Part shown: in pieces, positions 26,277 through 35,264 of the stretch | Layout: every line of letters begins with the position of its first letter | Numbering within the stretch: the stretch's first letter is position 1 | Assembly (NCBI GenBank): GCA_002716345.1 | Contig: PBAP01000004.1 | Span: 1 to 40,458, forward strand | From: Flavobacteriales bacterium | GTDB taxonomy: Bacteria > Bacteroidota > Bacteroidia > Flavobacteriales > BACL11 | Direction: 5' to 3' | DNA length: 40,458 nucleotides | Translations under genes and position numbers: made by a program | The notes under the pieces: generated by a model | What the model saw: only the letters and a program-made list of their open reading frames with translations | What the model was told of the DNA's origin: nothing | Databases searched by the model: none

Positions 26277-27668
26277 CTATTTACCTATACTAAAAACCTC
26301 AAATCCAATTTTTTCAAGCTTTTGATTGTCTAATAAATTTCTTCCATCAAAAACTTTAGCAGGTGAAACTACTGTACTGAATATTTTTCCCCAATCTAAT
26401 TTTGTAAATTCGTCCCATTCCGTCAATATTGCTATTGCATGTGAGTTTTCACAAGCATCATAAACATTTTTGTGTACATTCAAATGTTTTTTATTATCAG
26501 AACTCGATCTTGTTTTTAAGTAATTGATATCATTATATATTTGTTTTTCAGAAACTTTTGGATCATATATGCTAACTAAAGCTTTATTTTCAATTAATTT
26601 ATCTGCTATGTAAATTGCAGCCGACTCTCTTGTATCGTTGGTATCTTTTTTAAAGGACCAGCCAAGCAGAGTTATTTTCTTGTCAGAAACAGTATTAAAT
26701 AGAGATTTGATAATTATGCTAGAAAATCTATTTTTTTGGTAGTCGTTCATTTTAATAACTTGATGCCAATACTCTGAGACTTCTGTCAGACCTAATGATT
26801 TAGAAATGTATACTAAATTCAATATATCTTTTTGAAAACAACTGCCCCCAAAGCCTACTGAAGACTTTAAGAACTTGCTGCCAATTCTTGAATCCATACC
26901 AATTGCTTTTGCTACTTCGTCTATATCAGCACCACTTTTTTCACAAAGAGCTGAAATACTATTGATAGAACTTACTCTTTGTGCTAAAAATGCATTTGCA
27001 ACCAGCTTTGATAGCTCGGAAGACCAAACATTGGTTGTTAAAATTTTCTCATCACTAATCCAATTTTTGTAAATATCTACTAATGCTTTAATAGATTTTT
27101 GACCATTTTGTGTGCTATCTCCTCCAATCAACACCCTGTCAGCATATAATAAATCAGTAATAGCAGTTCCCTCAGCTAAAAATTCAGGATTTGATAATAT
27201 TTCAAAATTTAAACCTTTTTTAGATGATTTTAAAATTTTTGTTATGACTTCAGCTGTTCGAACGGGAAGAGTTGATTTTTCAACTACTATTTTGTCAGAT
27301 TCGGCTGATTTAGCTATTTGTCTCGCACACAATTCTATGAATTTTAAATCAGAGGCCTGTCCTTTTCCTTCACCATATGTTTTTGTAGGTGTGTTAACTG
27401 AAATAAAAATCATTTCACTTTGCTTAATAGATTTATCAATTTCAGTTGAAAAAAACAAGTTTTTACCTCTAGTTTGTTTTACTATATCAGCAAGTCCAGG
27501 CTCATAAATTGGCAACTTTGATAAATCTTCATCGTTCCATAGATCTATTCTTTCTTTATTTAAATCAACAACAGTAACTTTAATTTCTGGGCATTTTAGT
27601 GCTATAACAGCCATTGTAGGGCCTCCAACATAACCAGCACCAATGCATGTAATATTTTCGATTTTCAT
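26277..27668 (-). CDS. ugd: UDP-glucose 6-dehydrogenase, animal-type
   Basis: This 463-residue enzyme oxidises UDP-glucose to UDP-glucuronate with NAD. It starts at the ATG of the [20 protein letters not shown] stretch. A longer open frame to 27746 overlaps the upstream gene and lacks homology, so the shorter start was chosen, leaving a 22-base gap. The protein resembles animal and plant UGDH rather than the shorter bacterial Ugd: [43 protein letters not shown], and the catalytic [18 protein letters not shown] with Cys277. [19 protein letters not shown] and FDGRNLLD follow. UDP-glucuronate from it feeds both the xylose synthase and the 4-epimerase. Confidence 0.95.
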   Translation of the reverse strand: MKIENITCIGAGYVGGPTMAVIALKCPEIKVTVVDLNKERIDLWNDEDLSKLPIYEPGLADIVKQTRGKNLFFSTEIDKSIKQSEMIFISVNTPTKTYGEGKGQASDLKFIELCARQIAKSAESDKIVVEKSTLPVRTAEVITKILKSSKKGLNFEILSNPEFLAEGTAITDLLYADRVLIGGDSTQNGQKSIKALVDIYKNWISDEKILTTNVWSSELSKLVANAFLAQRVSSINSISALCEKSGADIDEVAKAIGMDSRIGSKFLKSSVGFGGSCFQKDILNLVYISKSLGLTEVSEYWHQVIKMNDYQKNRFSSIIIKSLFNTVSDKKITLLGWSFKKDTNDTRESAAIYIADKLIENKALVSIYDPKVSEKQIYNDINYLKTRSSSDNKKHLNVHKNVYDACENSHAIAILTEWDEFTKLDWGKIFSTVVSPAKVFDGRNLLDNQKLEKIGFEVFSIGK

Positions 27669-27690
27669 ATTAACAAAAATAAATTTTTTT

Positions 27691-28884
27691 TTAACAAGAG
27701 ATTGAGAATGATTCTGAAACGTTGTAAAATAATGTTTTTGAATCATTCATTTTTTTGATTTGATCTTTGCAAAATATATCATGATCTACACAATATATTA
27801 TTAGTCCAAATTTTTTATTCGGTATAAATTTACTGTGGTGTTTTTTCAAATTTTTCGGTAAATACTTTTTTGAAACTAGTGGATCAAAAGCTGTGATTTG
27901 TTTGCATTTCTCTTTTAAGTAAAACAACAGTTTAATAGATTGGCTATTACTAATTGATTTAATATTTTTTTTATACGTCAATCCCACAAGTAGAATCTCT
28001 ACATTTTTTAATTTAACTTTCTTTTTTTTAAAAATTTTTTCAATTTCCTGACCAACAAATTTATACATTGTTGAGTTTATTTGCCTTGCGTTTTTAATCA
28101 AGTCAATGTTACATAATACACTTTCTTGCTCTATGATATAATATGGATTTACTGAAATACAATTACCACCAACCAAACCGGGCTTAAAATCTAAGCTATT
28201 CCATTTTGTTTGCATTCCATCAATCACACAATTTGTATTTATTTTCATTTCTTTGCAAATTTTAGTAATTAAATTTAGGTATGCGATATTAATGTCTCTT
28301 TGTATATTTTCAAAAATTTTAATAGCCTCAGCAGATTTTAAAGAGTCACTCAAATAAATGTTTGGAAAAACCTTGTTGTAAATTTTTTTCACAACTTTTA
28401 ATGTTTTTTTATTACTTGCAGAAATGACTTTATAAGAATTGATAAAATTCTCATGATTTTCACCAGGATTAACTCTTTCTGGACAGTAAGCTAAACCAAA
28501 ATCTTTATTTAATTTTAATTTAGTTTCCTTGTGTATGATTTCCATGCATAATTTTTCGGTTGTGCCTGGAAAGACTGTGCTTAAATAAATTATGTTGTTA
28601 CCTTTTTCAAGCAACTTTGATATGCTTAGTGTAGCATCTTTTAGATTACTCAAAATTGGTATTTTTTTTTCGCAAACATTTGTGGGAACAGCTACTATGT
28701 AAACATTACAATTTTTGATAATTTCAACATCGTCATCAACTTTTATATTATTGTATTTTTTTTTTAAAAAAATAATTCTTTCTTTAGAAATATCAAAACC
28801 ATTTACTTCATAATACTTTGAAAATTCGTGATAAATTTTTAGACCTACGTAACCTAGGCCAACAACTCCGATAGAAGCTGTCAT
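27691..28884 (-). CDS. UDP-sugar 6-dehydrogenase of the TviB/WbpO type (UDP-HexNAc dehydrogenase-like)
   Basis: This 397-residue enzyme has an N-terminal Rossmann motif [18 protein letters not shown], then [30 protein letters not shown] and the substrate helix [19 protein letters not shown]. It matches the UDP-N-acetylglucosamine/galactosamine dehydrogenase group (TviB, WbpO). The active-site segment reads [12 protein letters not shown] with Cys242. The usual form is GGHCI-x-VDPYY, so His and Asp are replaced by Asn. Later parts include [16 protein letters not shown], where the usual text has a D in the K-x-D-R region. It may be a divergent active enzyme or impaired. Product inferred: a UDP-HexNAc-uronic acid. 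Confidence 0.82.
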   Translation of the reverse strand: MTASIGVVGLGYVGLKIYHEFSKYYEVNGFDISKERIIFLKKKYNNIKVDDDVEIIKNCNVYIVAVPTNVCEKKIPILSNLKDATLSISKLLEKGNNIIYLSTVFPGTTEKLCMEIIHKETKLKLNKDFGLAYCPERVNPGENHENFINSYKVISASNKKTLKVVKKIYNKVFPNIYLSDSLKSAEAIKIFENIQRDINIAYLNLITKICKEMKINTNCVIDGMQTKWNSLDFKPGLVGGNCISVNPYYIIEQESVLCNIDLIKNARQINSTMYKFVGQEIEKIFKKKKVKLKNVEILLVGLTYKKNIKSISNSQSIKLLFYLKEKCKQITAFDPLVSKKYLPKNLKKHHSKFIPNKKFGLIIYCVDHDIFCKDQIKKMNDSKTLFYNVSESFSISC

Positions 28885-29969
28885 TTTTTAAAAAAGTATA
28901 ATAGTGACAAGTAAATTATAAAAGTCAGTGCAAGGCTAATGAAAAAGTGAATAGAAATGTCTAGACTTTTTGTTAAATACACAGCCAAAATAGATACTAA
29001 CATAGATATTAATATAATAAGTGTTGATTTTTTGTGTGTAAATCCAAATTCCAGAAGTTTGTGATGTATGTGATTTTTGTCTGGTTGATAAAATTTTCTT
29101 TTATTAAGTTTACGAATAATCATTACTCTAAGAGTATCTACATATGGGTAAGACATAGCTGCTAAAACTAAAACAGGAATATTTCTAAAACTAGATTTTG
29201 AACTTTGTTCAAAATCTAGCGATAAAATTAATATAACTGATATTAAAAAACCTACTACTAGAGAGCCAGTATCTCCCATAAATATTTTCTTATTTCCAGA
29301 ATTAAGGTTGAATCTTAGAAACGAAATTAAGCTTCCAATAATAGATGAGCATAAAATTATTGCAACAGAATTTTCAATTTCTATATTTAAAATTAAGAAA
29401 AGAGAAATTGCTAGTATTCCAATTCCTGAGGCAAGACCATCAATTCCATCAATTAAATTATAAGAGTTTATTGTTATTACAAATACAAAAACTGAAAGTA
29501 AAATTGCTAGTACATAATTTATTTCGTGAACACCAAACAAACCATAAAAATTGTCAATCTTATAATCTGTCAAAATTATAAACACTAGTGATGTTATTAC
29601 CTCAGTTAAAAGCTTAGCTTTTGCACTAAGTCCTATCATATCGTCTTTGAAGCCTATAAAAAAAAGGAACATTAGCGGTATGAATAGTGCGACGATAAAT
29701 TTTATTTCTTCATAGTTTAGACAAAAAAAAGAAATTGTAAGCGTGGTAATGTAAATACCAGCTATTATGCCTAATCCACCTATATTTGGTATAGCTTCAG
29801 TGTGTGAACTTCTTTCATTAATTTTGGCTGTTAACTTTTTTACTTTACTAAAGTATATAACGAACGGTAGTGAAGAATTTGTTACAAGAAATGAACCAAT
29901 AATTGACATTGCTGAAATCAGCAATAAATGCTTCTCAAAAATAGCTGAAATCAAGTCAACAATATTCAT
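28881..29969 (-). CDS. WecA/MraY-family undecaprenyl-phosphate sugar-1-phosphate transferase
   Basis: This 362-residue membrane protein has about 10 or more helices and the family's cytoplasmic motifs: FIGFKDDMIGLSAKAKLL (the DD pair), YNLIDGIDGLASGIG, IFMGDTGSLVVGF and KNHIHHKLLEFG (the H-x-H-H loop). It would attach a HexNAc-1-phosphate to undecaprenyl phosphate, the initiating step of polysaccharide synthesis. The exact donor is not determined. It overlaps the sugar dehydrogenase by four bases and rfbB by four bases. Confidence 0.92.
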   Translation of the reverse strand: MNIVDLISAIFEKHLLLISAMSIIGSFLVTNSSLPFVIYFSKVKKLTAKINERSSHTEAIPNIGGLGIIAGIYITTLTISFFCLNYEEIKFIVALFIPLMFLFFIGFKDDMIGLSAKAKLLTEVITSLVFIILTDYKIDNFYGLFGVHEINYVLAILLSVFVFVITINSYNLIDGIDGLASGIGILAISLFLILNIEIENSVAIILCSSIIGSLISFLRFNLNSGNKKIFMGDTGSLVVGFLISVILILSLDFEQSSKSSFRNIPVLVLAAMSYPYVDTLRVMIIRKLNKRKFYQPDKNHIHHKLLEFGFTHKKSTLIILISMLVSILAVYLTKSLDISIHFFISLALTFIIYLSLLYFFKK

Positions 29970-31015
29970 AAATTATAGTGCTTATTGTAATACTCAGTAT
30001 ACTTACCTGATTTAATGTTTTCTAACCATCTTATGTTTGCTAGATACCAGTCAATTGTTAAACCAAGACCATTCTTAAAATCTACAGATGGTTCCCATCC
30101 AAAATCATTATTTATTTTTGAAGCATCTATTGCATATCTTAAATCATGACCCGGACGATCTTTTACGAACTCTATAAGTGCTTCAGACTCACCATCTTTT
30201 TTACCTAATTTTTTATCCATTTGAAAACAAAGTTCTTTAACTAAATCTATATTTTTCCATTCATTAAATCCACCGATATTGTAAGTATGACCAATTTTAT
30301 TAGAGTGAAATAAAATGTTTATTGCTTCTGCGTGATCTTTTACATAAAGCCAGTCTCTTGTATAATTACCATCACCATATACCGGAAGAGGTTTGTTATT
30401 TAGAACATTATTTATAAATAAAGGTAAAAGTTTCTCTGGAAACTGATTTGGGCCATAATTATTTGAACAATTTGATATTATGTATGCAAGCCCATAAGTT
30501 TCTCCGTATGCTCTAACAAAATGATCAGAGCTAGCTTTGGATGCTGAATATGGAGAATTAGGGTCATATGAAGTTTTCTCGGTAAAAAAACCTGTATCTT
30601 CTAGTGAGCCATAAACTTCATCTGTACTTACATGATAAAATAATTTTCCATTAAAATTTCTCTGATGTAACTCTTTGAACTGATTTAATAAATTAACTGT
30701 GCCAATTACGTTAGTATTTACAAACTCTAATGGATTAGTAATAGATCTATCAACATGTGATTCTGCTGCTAAGTGAATAATGCTGTCAAATTTATATTTA
30801 ATAAAGATTTTTTCTAAGAGTTGAACATCACAAATGTCTCCTTTAATAAATTTATAATTTTTTAAACTTTCTAAATCAGAAATATTTTCAAGATTACCTG
30901 CGTAGGTTAATTTATCTAAATTAAAAATTTTATAATGCGGATATTTTTTTGCGAAAAGCCTTACTACGTGTGAACCAATAAAACCTGCACCCCCAGTTAT
31001 TAAAATTGATTTCAT
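29966..31015 (-). CDS. rfbB: dTDP-glucose 4,6-dehydratase
   Basis: This 349-residue SDR enzyme converts dTDP-glucose to dTDP-4-keto-6-deoxyglucose. It has ILITGGAGFIGSHVVRLF, NLDKLTYAGNLENI, HLAAESHVDRSI, the catalytic Thr-Asp-Glu triplet in HVSTDEVYGSL, Y-x3-K (SPYSASKASSDHF), and NCSNNYGPNQFPEKLLPLFI with RDWLYVKDHAEAI. rfbA, rfbC and rfbD are absent from the window, so rhamnose synthesis would need genes elsewhere, or the ketosugar goes to another product. The transferase gene overlaps its end, and cysN lies 6 bases upstream. Confidence 0.95.
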   Translation of the reverse strand: MKSILITGGAGFIGSHVVRLFAKKYPHYKIFNLDKLTYAGNLENISDLESLKNYKFIKGDICDVQLLEKIFIKYKFDSIIHLAAESHVDRSITNPLEFVNTNVIGTVNLLNQFKELHQRNFNGKLFYHVSTDEVYGSLEDTGFFTEKTSYDPNSPYSASKASSDHFVRAYGETYGLAYIISNCSNNYGPNQFPEKLLPLFINNVLNNKPLPVYGDGNYTRDWLYVKDHAEAINILFHSNKIGHTYNIGGFNEWKNIDLVKELCFQMDKKLGKKDGESEALIEFVKDRPGHDLRYAIDASKINNDFGWEPSVDFKNGLGLTIDWYLANIRWLENIKSGKYTEYYNKHYNL

Positions 31016-31021
31016 TTAAAT

Positions 31022-32284
31022 CTATTTATTTATTATCATGCCAGCTCCAATAGTTTCATTAGTTTGTTCATCAATTAAAATTAAACTTCCTGTCATTCTA
31101 TTTTTTTTGTAGCTGTCAAAAAATAAAGGCTTTGAAGTTCTTAATGATATTCTGGCTATGTCGTTCAATTGTATAGAATCTATATTTTCAATTCTGTGAA
31201 GAGTATTAATATTTATCTTATATTTTAATTCTCTAACAACAGCTACACATTCGTTTGTTGTATGTTTAATTATAACTTTTTTTCGCTCTATTAATGGGTT
31301 TTGGTTCATCCAAGTAACTAGCAGTTCAATGTCCTGACTAACATTCGGTATATTATTTTCTCTTACTATCATGTCACCTCTACTAATATCAATTTCGTCT
31401 TCAAGTATTATGTTTACCGACATGGGTATATAAGCTTCATTTAGTTCTGTATTGTGCGAGTAGATACTTTTGATTTTTGATGTGAATCCAGATGGCAATG
31501 TTTTTATTTTATCACCAACTTTAAATATTCCACCATCGATTCTTCCAGCAAAACCTCTATAATCTTGATGTTCTTTCGTGTGTGGTCTAATAACAGTTTG
31601 AACAGGAAATCTGCAGTCAATCTGATTGTAGTCGCTAGAAATATGTACATTTTCAAGATGATACAGTAAAGTACTACCTTCGTACCAAGGCATATTTTTC
31701 GATCTATTTACTACATTATCTCCATTAAGTGCTGAAATTGGAACATATTGAATGTCTTTTATATCTAGTTTGGATGAGAATGCTTTAAAATCACTTATAA
31801 TTTTATTGTATACACCTCTATCATAGTTAACAAGATCCATTTTATTTATACAAACAAGTGCATGAGGAATACCTAAAAGGGAAGCTATGAACGAGTGTCT
31901 ATGAGTTTGCTCAAGCATTCCTTTTCTTGCATCTATGAGTATAATAGCTAAGTTAGCTGTTGACGCTCCAGTTACCATATTTCTTGTATACTGTATGTGA
32001 CCAGGCGTGTCAGCTATGATGAATTTTCTTTTAGGTGTCGCGAAGTATCGGTATGCAACATCAATTGTAATACCTTGTTCTCTTTCAGATTTTAACCCAT
32101 CTGTTAGTAACGACAAATCTATGTAGTCAAACCCCTTACTTTTACTAGAACGTTCAACAGCATCCAATTGATCTTGAAAAATTGATTTACTATCATATAA
32201 AAGCCTTCCTATTAATGTACTTTTCCCATCATCTACACTTCCCGCTGTTGTAAATCTTAATAATTCTGTTTTATTTTTATCCAT
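31022..32284 (-). CDS. cysN: Sulfate adenylyltransferase large subunit (GTPase)
   Basis: This 420-residue protein has a P-loop GTPase N-terminus: TAGSVDDGKSTLIGRLLYDSK with Gly20-Lys21-Ser22, GITIDVAYRYFATPKR, ADTPGH and CINKMDL. Domain 2 follows (FPVQTVIRPHTKEHQDYRG), then a C-terminal beta domain. With CysD it makes adenosine phosphosulfate (APS) from sulfate and ATP, using GTP hydrolysis. The APS-kinase domain seen fused in CysNC proteins is absent and is encoded separately by cysC. It is one base from the end of cysD, so the two are co-translated. Confidence 0.96.
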   Translation of the reverse strand: MDKNKTELLRFTTAGSVDDGKSTLIGRLLYDSKSIFQDQLDAVERSSKSKGFDYIDLSLLTDGLKSEREQGITIDVAYRYFATPKRKFIIADTPGHIQYTRNMVTGASTANLAIILIDARKGMLEQTHRHSFIASLLGIPHALVCINKMDLVNYDRGVYNKIISDFKAFSSKLDIKDIQYVPISALNGDNVVNRSKNMPWYEGSTLLYHLENVHISSDYNQIDCRFPVQTVIRPHTKEHQDYRGFAGRIDGGIFKVGDKIKTLPSGFTSKIKSIYSHNTELNEAYIPMSVNIILEDEIDISRGDMIVRENNIPNVSQDIELLVTWMNQNPLIERKKVIIKHTTNECVAVVRELKYKININTLHRIENIDSIQLNDIARISLRTSKPLFFDSYKKNRMTGSLILIDEQTNETIGAGMIINK

Positions 32285-33190
32285 TTAAAAATATCCTTGT
32301 TTTTTTCTATCTTCCATAGCTGTTTCAGCTCTTTTATCATCGGCTCTTCCACCTCTCTCCGTGGTTCTAGTTGTAGCAACTTCTTGTATTATATCATCAA
32401 TAGTACTAGCTTTAGATTTTATTGCACCAGTTATAGGCATATCTCCACATGTTCTAAATCTTACTATCAATTCTTGAACTACTTCATTTTCTTTAACCGT
32501 AATAAAGTTTGAATGTGCAAGAATTACATTGTCTCTCACTATACAATCTCTTTTATGTGAAAAGTAAAGACTTGGCAGTTCTATATTTTCTAATTTTATG
32601 TATTCCCAAACATCCATTTCTGTCCAGTTTGAAATTGGAAAAACTCTAAAGTGCTCTCCATAGTTTTTTCTTCCATTAAATAAATTCCATAGCTCAGGTC
32701 TTTGATTTTTTGGATCCCATTGACCAAATTCATCTCTATGTGAAAAAAATCTTTCTTTAGCTCTAGCTTTTTCCTCATCCCTTCTAGCACCTCCCATTGC
32801 ACCGTCAATTTTGTTAACCTCCAATGTTTCAAGAAGTGTTGTTATTTGAAGAAAATTTCTTGATGCTTCTAGTCCAGTCTCTTCTTTGACAAGTCCCTTA
32901 TCTATGCTTTCTTGCACTAAACCGACAATTAAATTAAGTCCAAGTTCATTAACCAAATCATCTCTAAACTTTATGGTTTCAGGAAAGTTATGACCTGTGT
33001 CAATATGAATTAGCGGAAATGGTATTTTTGCAGGGTAGAATGCTTTTTTTGCTAAGTGAGTTAGAATTATTGAATCTTTTCCTCCTGAAAACAACAATGC
33101 AGGATTCTCAAATTGAGAAGCTATTTCTCTTATTACAAATATAGCCTCGGACTCTAGTTCTCTAAGATGATCAATTGTGTAATTTACCAT
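32285..33190 (-). CDS. cysD: Sulfate adenylyltransferase small subunit
   Basis: This 301-residue PP-loop ATP pyrophosphatase-fold protein has ALLFSGGKDSIILTHLAKKA (Ser35-Gly-Gly-Lys-Asp-Ser40), FPLIHIDTGHNFPETIKFRD, GGARRDEEKARAKERFFSHR, FRVFPISNWTEMDVWEYI and RFRTCGDMPITGAI. All are diagnostic of CysD. It is the catalytic ATP-sulfurylase subunit and pairs with CysN. Its start overlaps the end of cysC by 20 bases, consistent with one operon. Confidence 0.97.
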   Translation of the reverse strand: MVNYTIDHLRELESEAIFVIREIASQFENPALLFSGGKDSIILTHLAKKAFYPAKIPFPLIHIDTGHNFPETIKFRDDLVNELGLNLIVGLVQESIDKGLVKEETGLEASRNFLQITTLLETLEVNKIDGAMGGARRDEEKARAKERFFSHRDEFGQWDPKNQRPELWNLFNGRKNYGEHFRVFPISNWTEMDVWEYIKLENIELPSLYFSHKRDCIVRDNVILAHSNFITVKENEVVQELIVRFRTCGDMPITGAIKSKASTIDDIIQEVATTRTTERGGRADDKRAETAMEDRKKQGYF

Positions 33191-33776
33191 ATTTAAGCTT
33201 TTCTAGTATGCATTTTTTGATTTTTTGCATTGATTCATCAATTGTTTCTTTGTTTGTATTAATCTCTAAAGTTGGATTTTCTGGCGCCTCATATGGTGAA
33301 GATATACCTGTCATATTTTTTATTTCACCGAGTCTAGCTTTTTTGTATAATCCTTTAGTATCTCTTTTTTCACATTCCTCTAAACTTGCATTTATGTAGA
33401 CTTCAATAAAATTATCTGACCCAACTATATTTTTTACCATATCTCTGTCTTTTTTGAAAGGCGATACAAAAGCTGCTATAGTTAATACACCAGCTTCTAT
33501 TAATAGCTTAGCAACTTCAGAAATCCTTCTTATGTTCTCGCTTCTGTCGGAGTTTGAAAAGTTTAAATCTCTATTCAAACCTTGCCTAATATTATCACCA
33601 TCTAAAACAAAAGTAGATAATTTTAATGAATACAGCTCTTGTTCAAGTAAATTCGCAAGAGTTGATTTACCAGAGCCTGAAAGCCCTGTAAACCAAACCA
33701 ATGAAGAGTTATGCTTGTGTAGGTCTTCTCTATCCTTTCTTGAAATTTTATAATTATGCTTGAATGTATTTTTCAT
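33171..33776 (-). CDS. cysC: Adenylylsulfate (APS) kinase
   Basis: This 201-residue kinase phosphorylates APS to PAPS, the sulfate donor of the sulfotransferases. P-loop: WFTGLSGSGKSTLANLLE with Lys37-Ser-Thr. It also has LDGDNIRQGLNRDLNFSNSD, VSPFKKDRDMVKNI (the mobile loop with the conserved Ser) and the ARLGEIKNMTGISSPYEAPE lid. It is a normal stand-alone length. It lies 10 bases after the DUF2061 gene. No PAPS reductase gene is present nearby. Confidence 0.96.
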   Translation of the reverse strand: MKNTFKHNYKISRKDREDLHKHNSSLVWFTGLSGSGKSTLANLLEQELYSLKLSTFVLDGDNIRQGLNRDLNFSNSDRSENIRRISEVAKLLIEAGVLTIAAFVSPFKKDRDMVKNIVGSDNFIEVYINASLEECEKRDTKGLYKKARLGEIKNMTGISSPYEAPENPTLEINTNKETIDESMQKIKKCILEKLKYGKLHN

Positions 33777-33786
33777 AAATTATAAT

Positions 33787-34191
33787 TTAACATTTTCTCT
33801 TTTCTAAACCAAAATCAAATTTGTACCAAAATTTTTCGTGTAGATAATATAGCATAAGCTTACTTATTATCTCAACTACTCCAATTTTTAGGCCTATAAG
33901 TGGATTGCCTGAAAATAACCAACCTAATAAAAATGTATCAGCAGTTCCTATAAATCTCCAAGTAAATGATTTTATTAAATGTCTCTTATTACTTTTAAAC
34001 TTTTTTGATAAAAACCAAATCCTCTCATGAGCGTAGTACAATATCATTTTTGTTAATAGCTCTGTGACTCCAATTTTTAATCCGGTTTCTAATTTACCAG
34101 TAATAATCCATGAGATTATAAGAGTATCTAAAGTTCCTATAAGTCTCCAAGTTATAGTTTTTGCAATATGTCTTTTACTAAGCTTTAGCAT
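33787..34191 (-). CDS. DUF2061 membrane protein, tandem duplication
   Basis: This 134-residue protein consists of two copies of one unit, residues 6-60 and 69-123, offset by 63 residues. Shared positions: KRH at the start, TWR-x-IGT-x-DT, W, G, GLKIGV-x-E, K, LYY-x-HE, W. This fits the DUF2061 family, small predicted membrane proteins of unknown function. Each copy has one or two hydrophobic stretches around a conserved K-x-GV-x-E-x3-K and a His-Glu. It is the first gene of the DUF2061-cysC-cysD-cysN unit, 10 bases before cysC. The position suggests a role linked to sulfate or PAPS supply, but the sequence alone does not show one. Confidence 0.8.
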   Translation of the reverse strand: MLKLSKRHIAKTITWRLIGTLDTLIISWIITGKLETGLKIGVTELLTKMILYYAHERIWFLSKKFKSNKRHLIKSFTWRFIGTADTFLLGWLFSGNPLIGLKIGVVEIISKLMLYYLHEKFWYKFDFGLEKRKC

Positions 34192-34219
34192 CTACAATAT
34201 TTAGTAGCTCTGTCCAAAT

Positions 34220-34227
34220 CAAAAGTA
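34220..34227 (-). promoter_or_regulatory. Candidate promoter for DUF2061-cysC-cysD-cysN
   Basis: The minus strand reads TACTTTTG (TAnnTTTG), 28 bases before the ATG of the DUF2061 gene, in the 59-base gap after galE. It would let the sulfation module be transcribed independently of galE. No clear -33 box. Confidence 0.35.
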
Positions 34228-34250
34228 CTCAAATTAATAATATTCAATTA

Positions 34251-35264
34251 TTACAATATTGAAATTTTGCTGTTTTTTTTCTTTATCTGCCAGTTCCAAG
34301 CGCTTTTTAAAGCTTCTTTTACAGTTAGTTTAGCTTTCCAGTTCAAATATTTGTCTGATTTTTTTGTGTCAGAATATATTTCAGCAACATCGCCGTTACG
34401 CCTAGGCCCAATCTCACAATTCAATTTAATATTGTTGACTTCTTCAAAAATTCTAACAGTTTCAATTACTGATAAGCCTTGACCTGTTCCCACATTAAAC
34501 ACACTTTTGCTACGATTTTTTATACAATAATCTAACGCATTTATATGTGCTGTTGCTAAATCCTCAACATGAATATAGTCTCTTACACAGCTACCATCAT
34601 ATGTATTGTAATCATTACCATTGATTACTAATTTTTCTCTTTTTCCCGATGCAACTTCGCAGATTATTGGCACTAAATTTGCTGGTTTATCTGCGGATCT
34701 TTCACCTATTAATCCGCTATTGTGTGAACCGATAGCATTAAAATATCTAAGACAAACACTAAATATCGTTGATTCTTCAATGATTTTTTCGCATAGTTGT
34801 TTTGTTTCTGCATATGGAGATTCTGCTTTTTTGAAAGCGACATTTTCATCAACGGGTAATCTATCTGGTCTACCATATACATTGCAGGATGAAGAAAAAA
34901 TCAAATTATTTAAATTATTGTTTTGCATAACCTTAATTAAAGATTTGAGTGATTTTAAATTATTGTTAATATATTTTTTAGGTAATCTTACTGATTCCTC
35001 GACTGATTTATATGCTGCAAAATGCATAGCTCCAATTATACCATTTTCTTTTTTTAAAACCCCATTAATTTTTTTAGCATCACAACAATCTATTTCATAG
35101 AAATTTAATTTTTTATTTGTAATGCTTTCAACTCCTTTTACGTTTTCAATACTTGTATTAGATAAGTTATCTATAATTATTGGGTTGTATCCCTTTTCGA
35201 TGAGTTTTAGACAAGTATGTGAGCCAATGTAACCAGCTCCCCCTGTTACTATAACTTTATTCAT
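34251..35264 (-). CDS. galE: UDP-glucose 4-epimerase
   Basis: This 337-residue SDR enzyme interconverts UDP-glucose and UDP-galactose (possibly also the HexNAc forms). It has VIVTGGAGYIGSHTCLKLI, IDNLSNTSIENVKG, HFAAYKSVEESVRLP, SSSCNVYGRPDRLPV, catalytic Y-x3-K (SPYAETKQLC), RYFNAIGSHNSGLIGE and SCVRDYIHVEDLATAH. These are diagnostic for GalE. It supplies UDP-galactose to the cluster and overlaps the fibronectin-III-like gene by 8 bases. Confidence 0.96.
   Translation of the reverse strand: MNKVIVTGGAGYIGSHTCLKLIEKGYNPIIIDNLSNTSIENVKGVESITNKKLNFYEIDCCDAKKINGVLKKENGIIGAMHFAAYKSVEESVRLPKKYINNNLKSLKSLIKVMQNNNLNNLIFSSSCNVYGRPDRLPVDENVAFKKAESPYAETKQLCEKIIEESTIFSVCLRYFNAIGSHNSGLIGERSADKPANLVPIICEVASGKREKLVINGNDYNTYDGSCVRDYIHVEDLATAHINALDYCIKNRSKSVFNVGTGQGLSVIETVRIFEEVNNIKLNCEIGPRRNGDVAEIYSDTKKSDKYLNWKAKLTVKEALKSAWNWQIKKKNSKISIL

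Noticed and set aside
27112-27507. Plus-strand open frame of 131 codons
   Set aside because: It is antisense to the UDP-glucose dehydrogenase gene, with no supporting start context or homology.
27669-27746. N-terminal extension of 26 codons on the UDP-glucose dehydrogenase frame
   Set aside because: It overlaps the upstream dehydrogenase gene and has no family match. The ATG at 27668 begins right at the conserved Rossmann motif.
32596-32832. Minus-strand 78-codon open frame inside cysD
   Set aside because: It is an out-of-frame shadow within the conserved CysD coding sequence.
34621-35100. Plus-strand open frame of 159 codons
   Set aside because: It lies wholly antisense to galE, has no domain features, and its composition reflects the opposite strand's codons.
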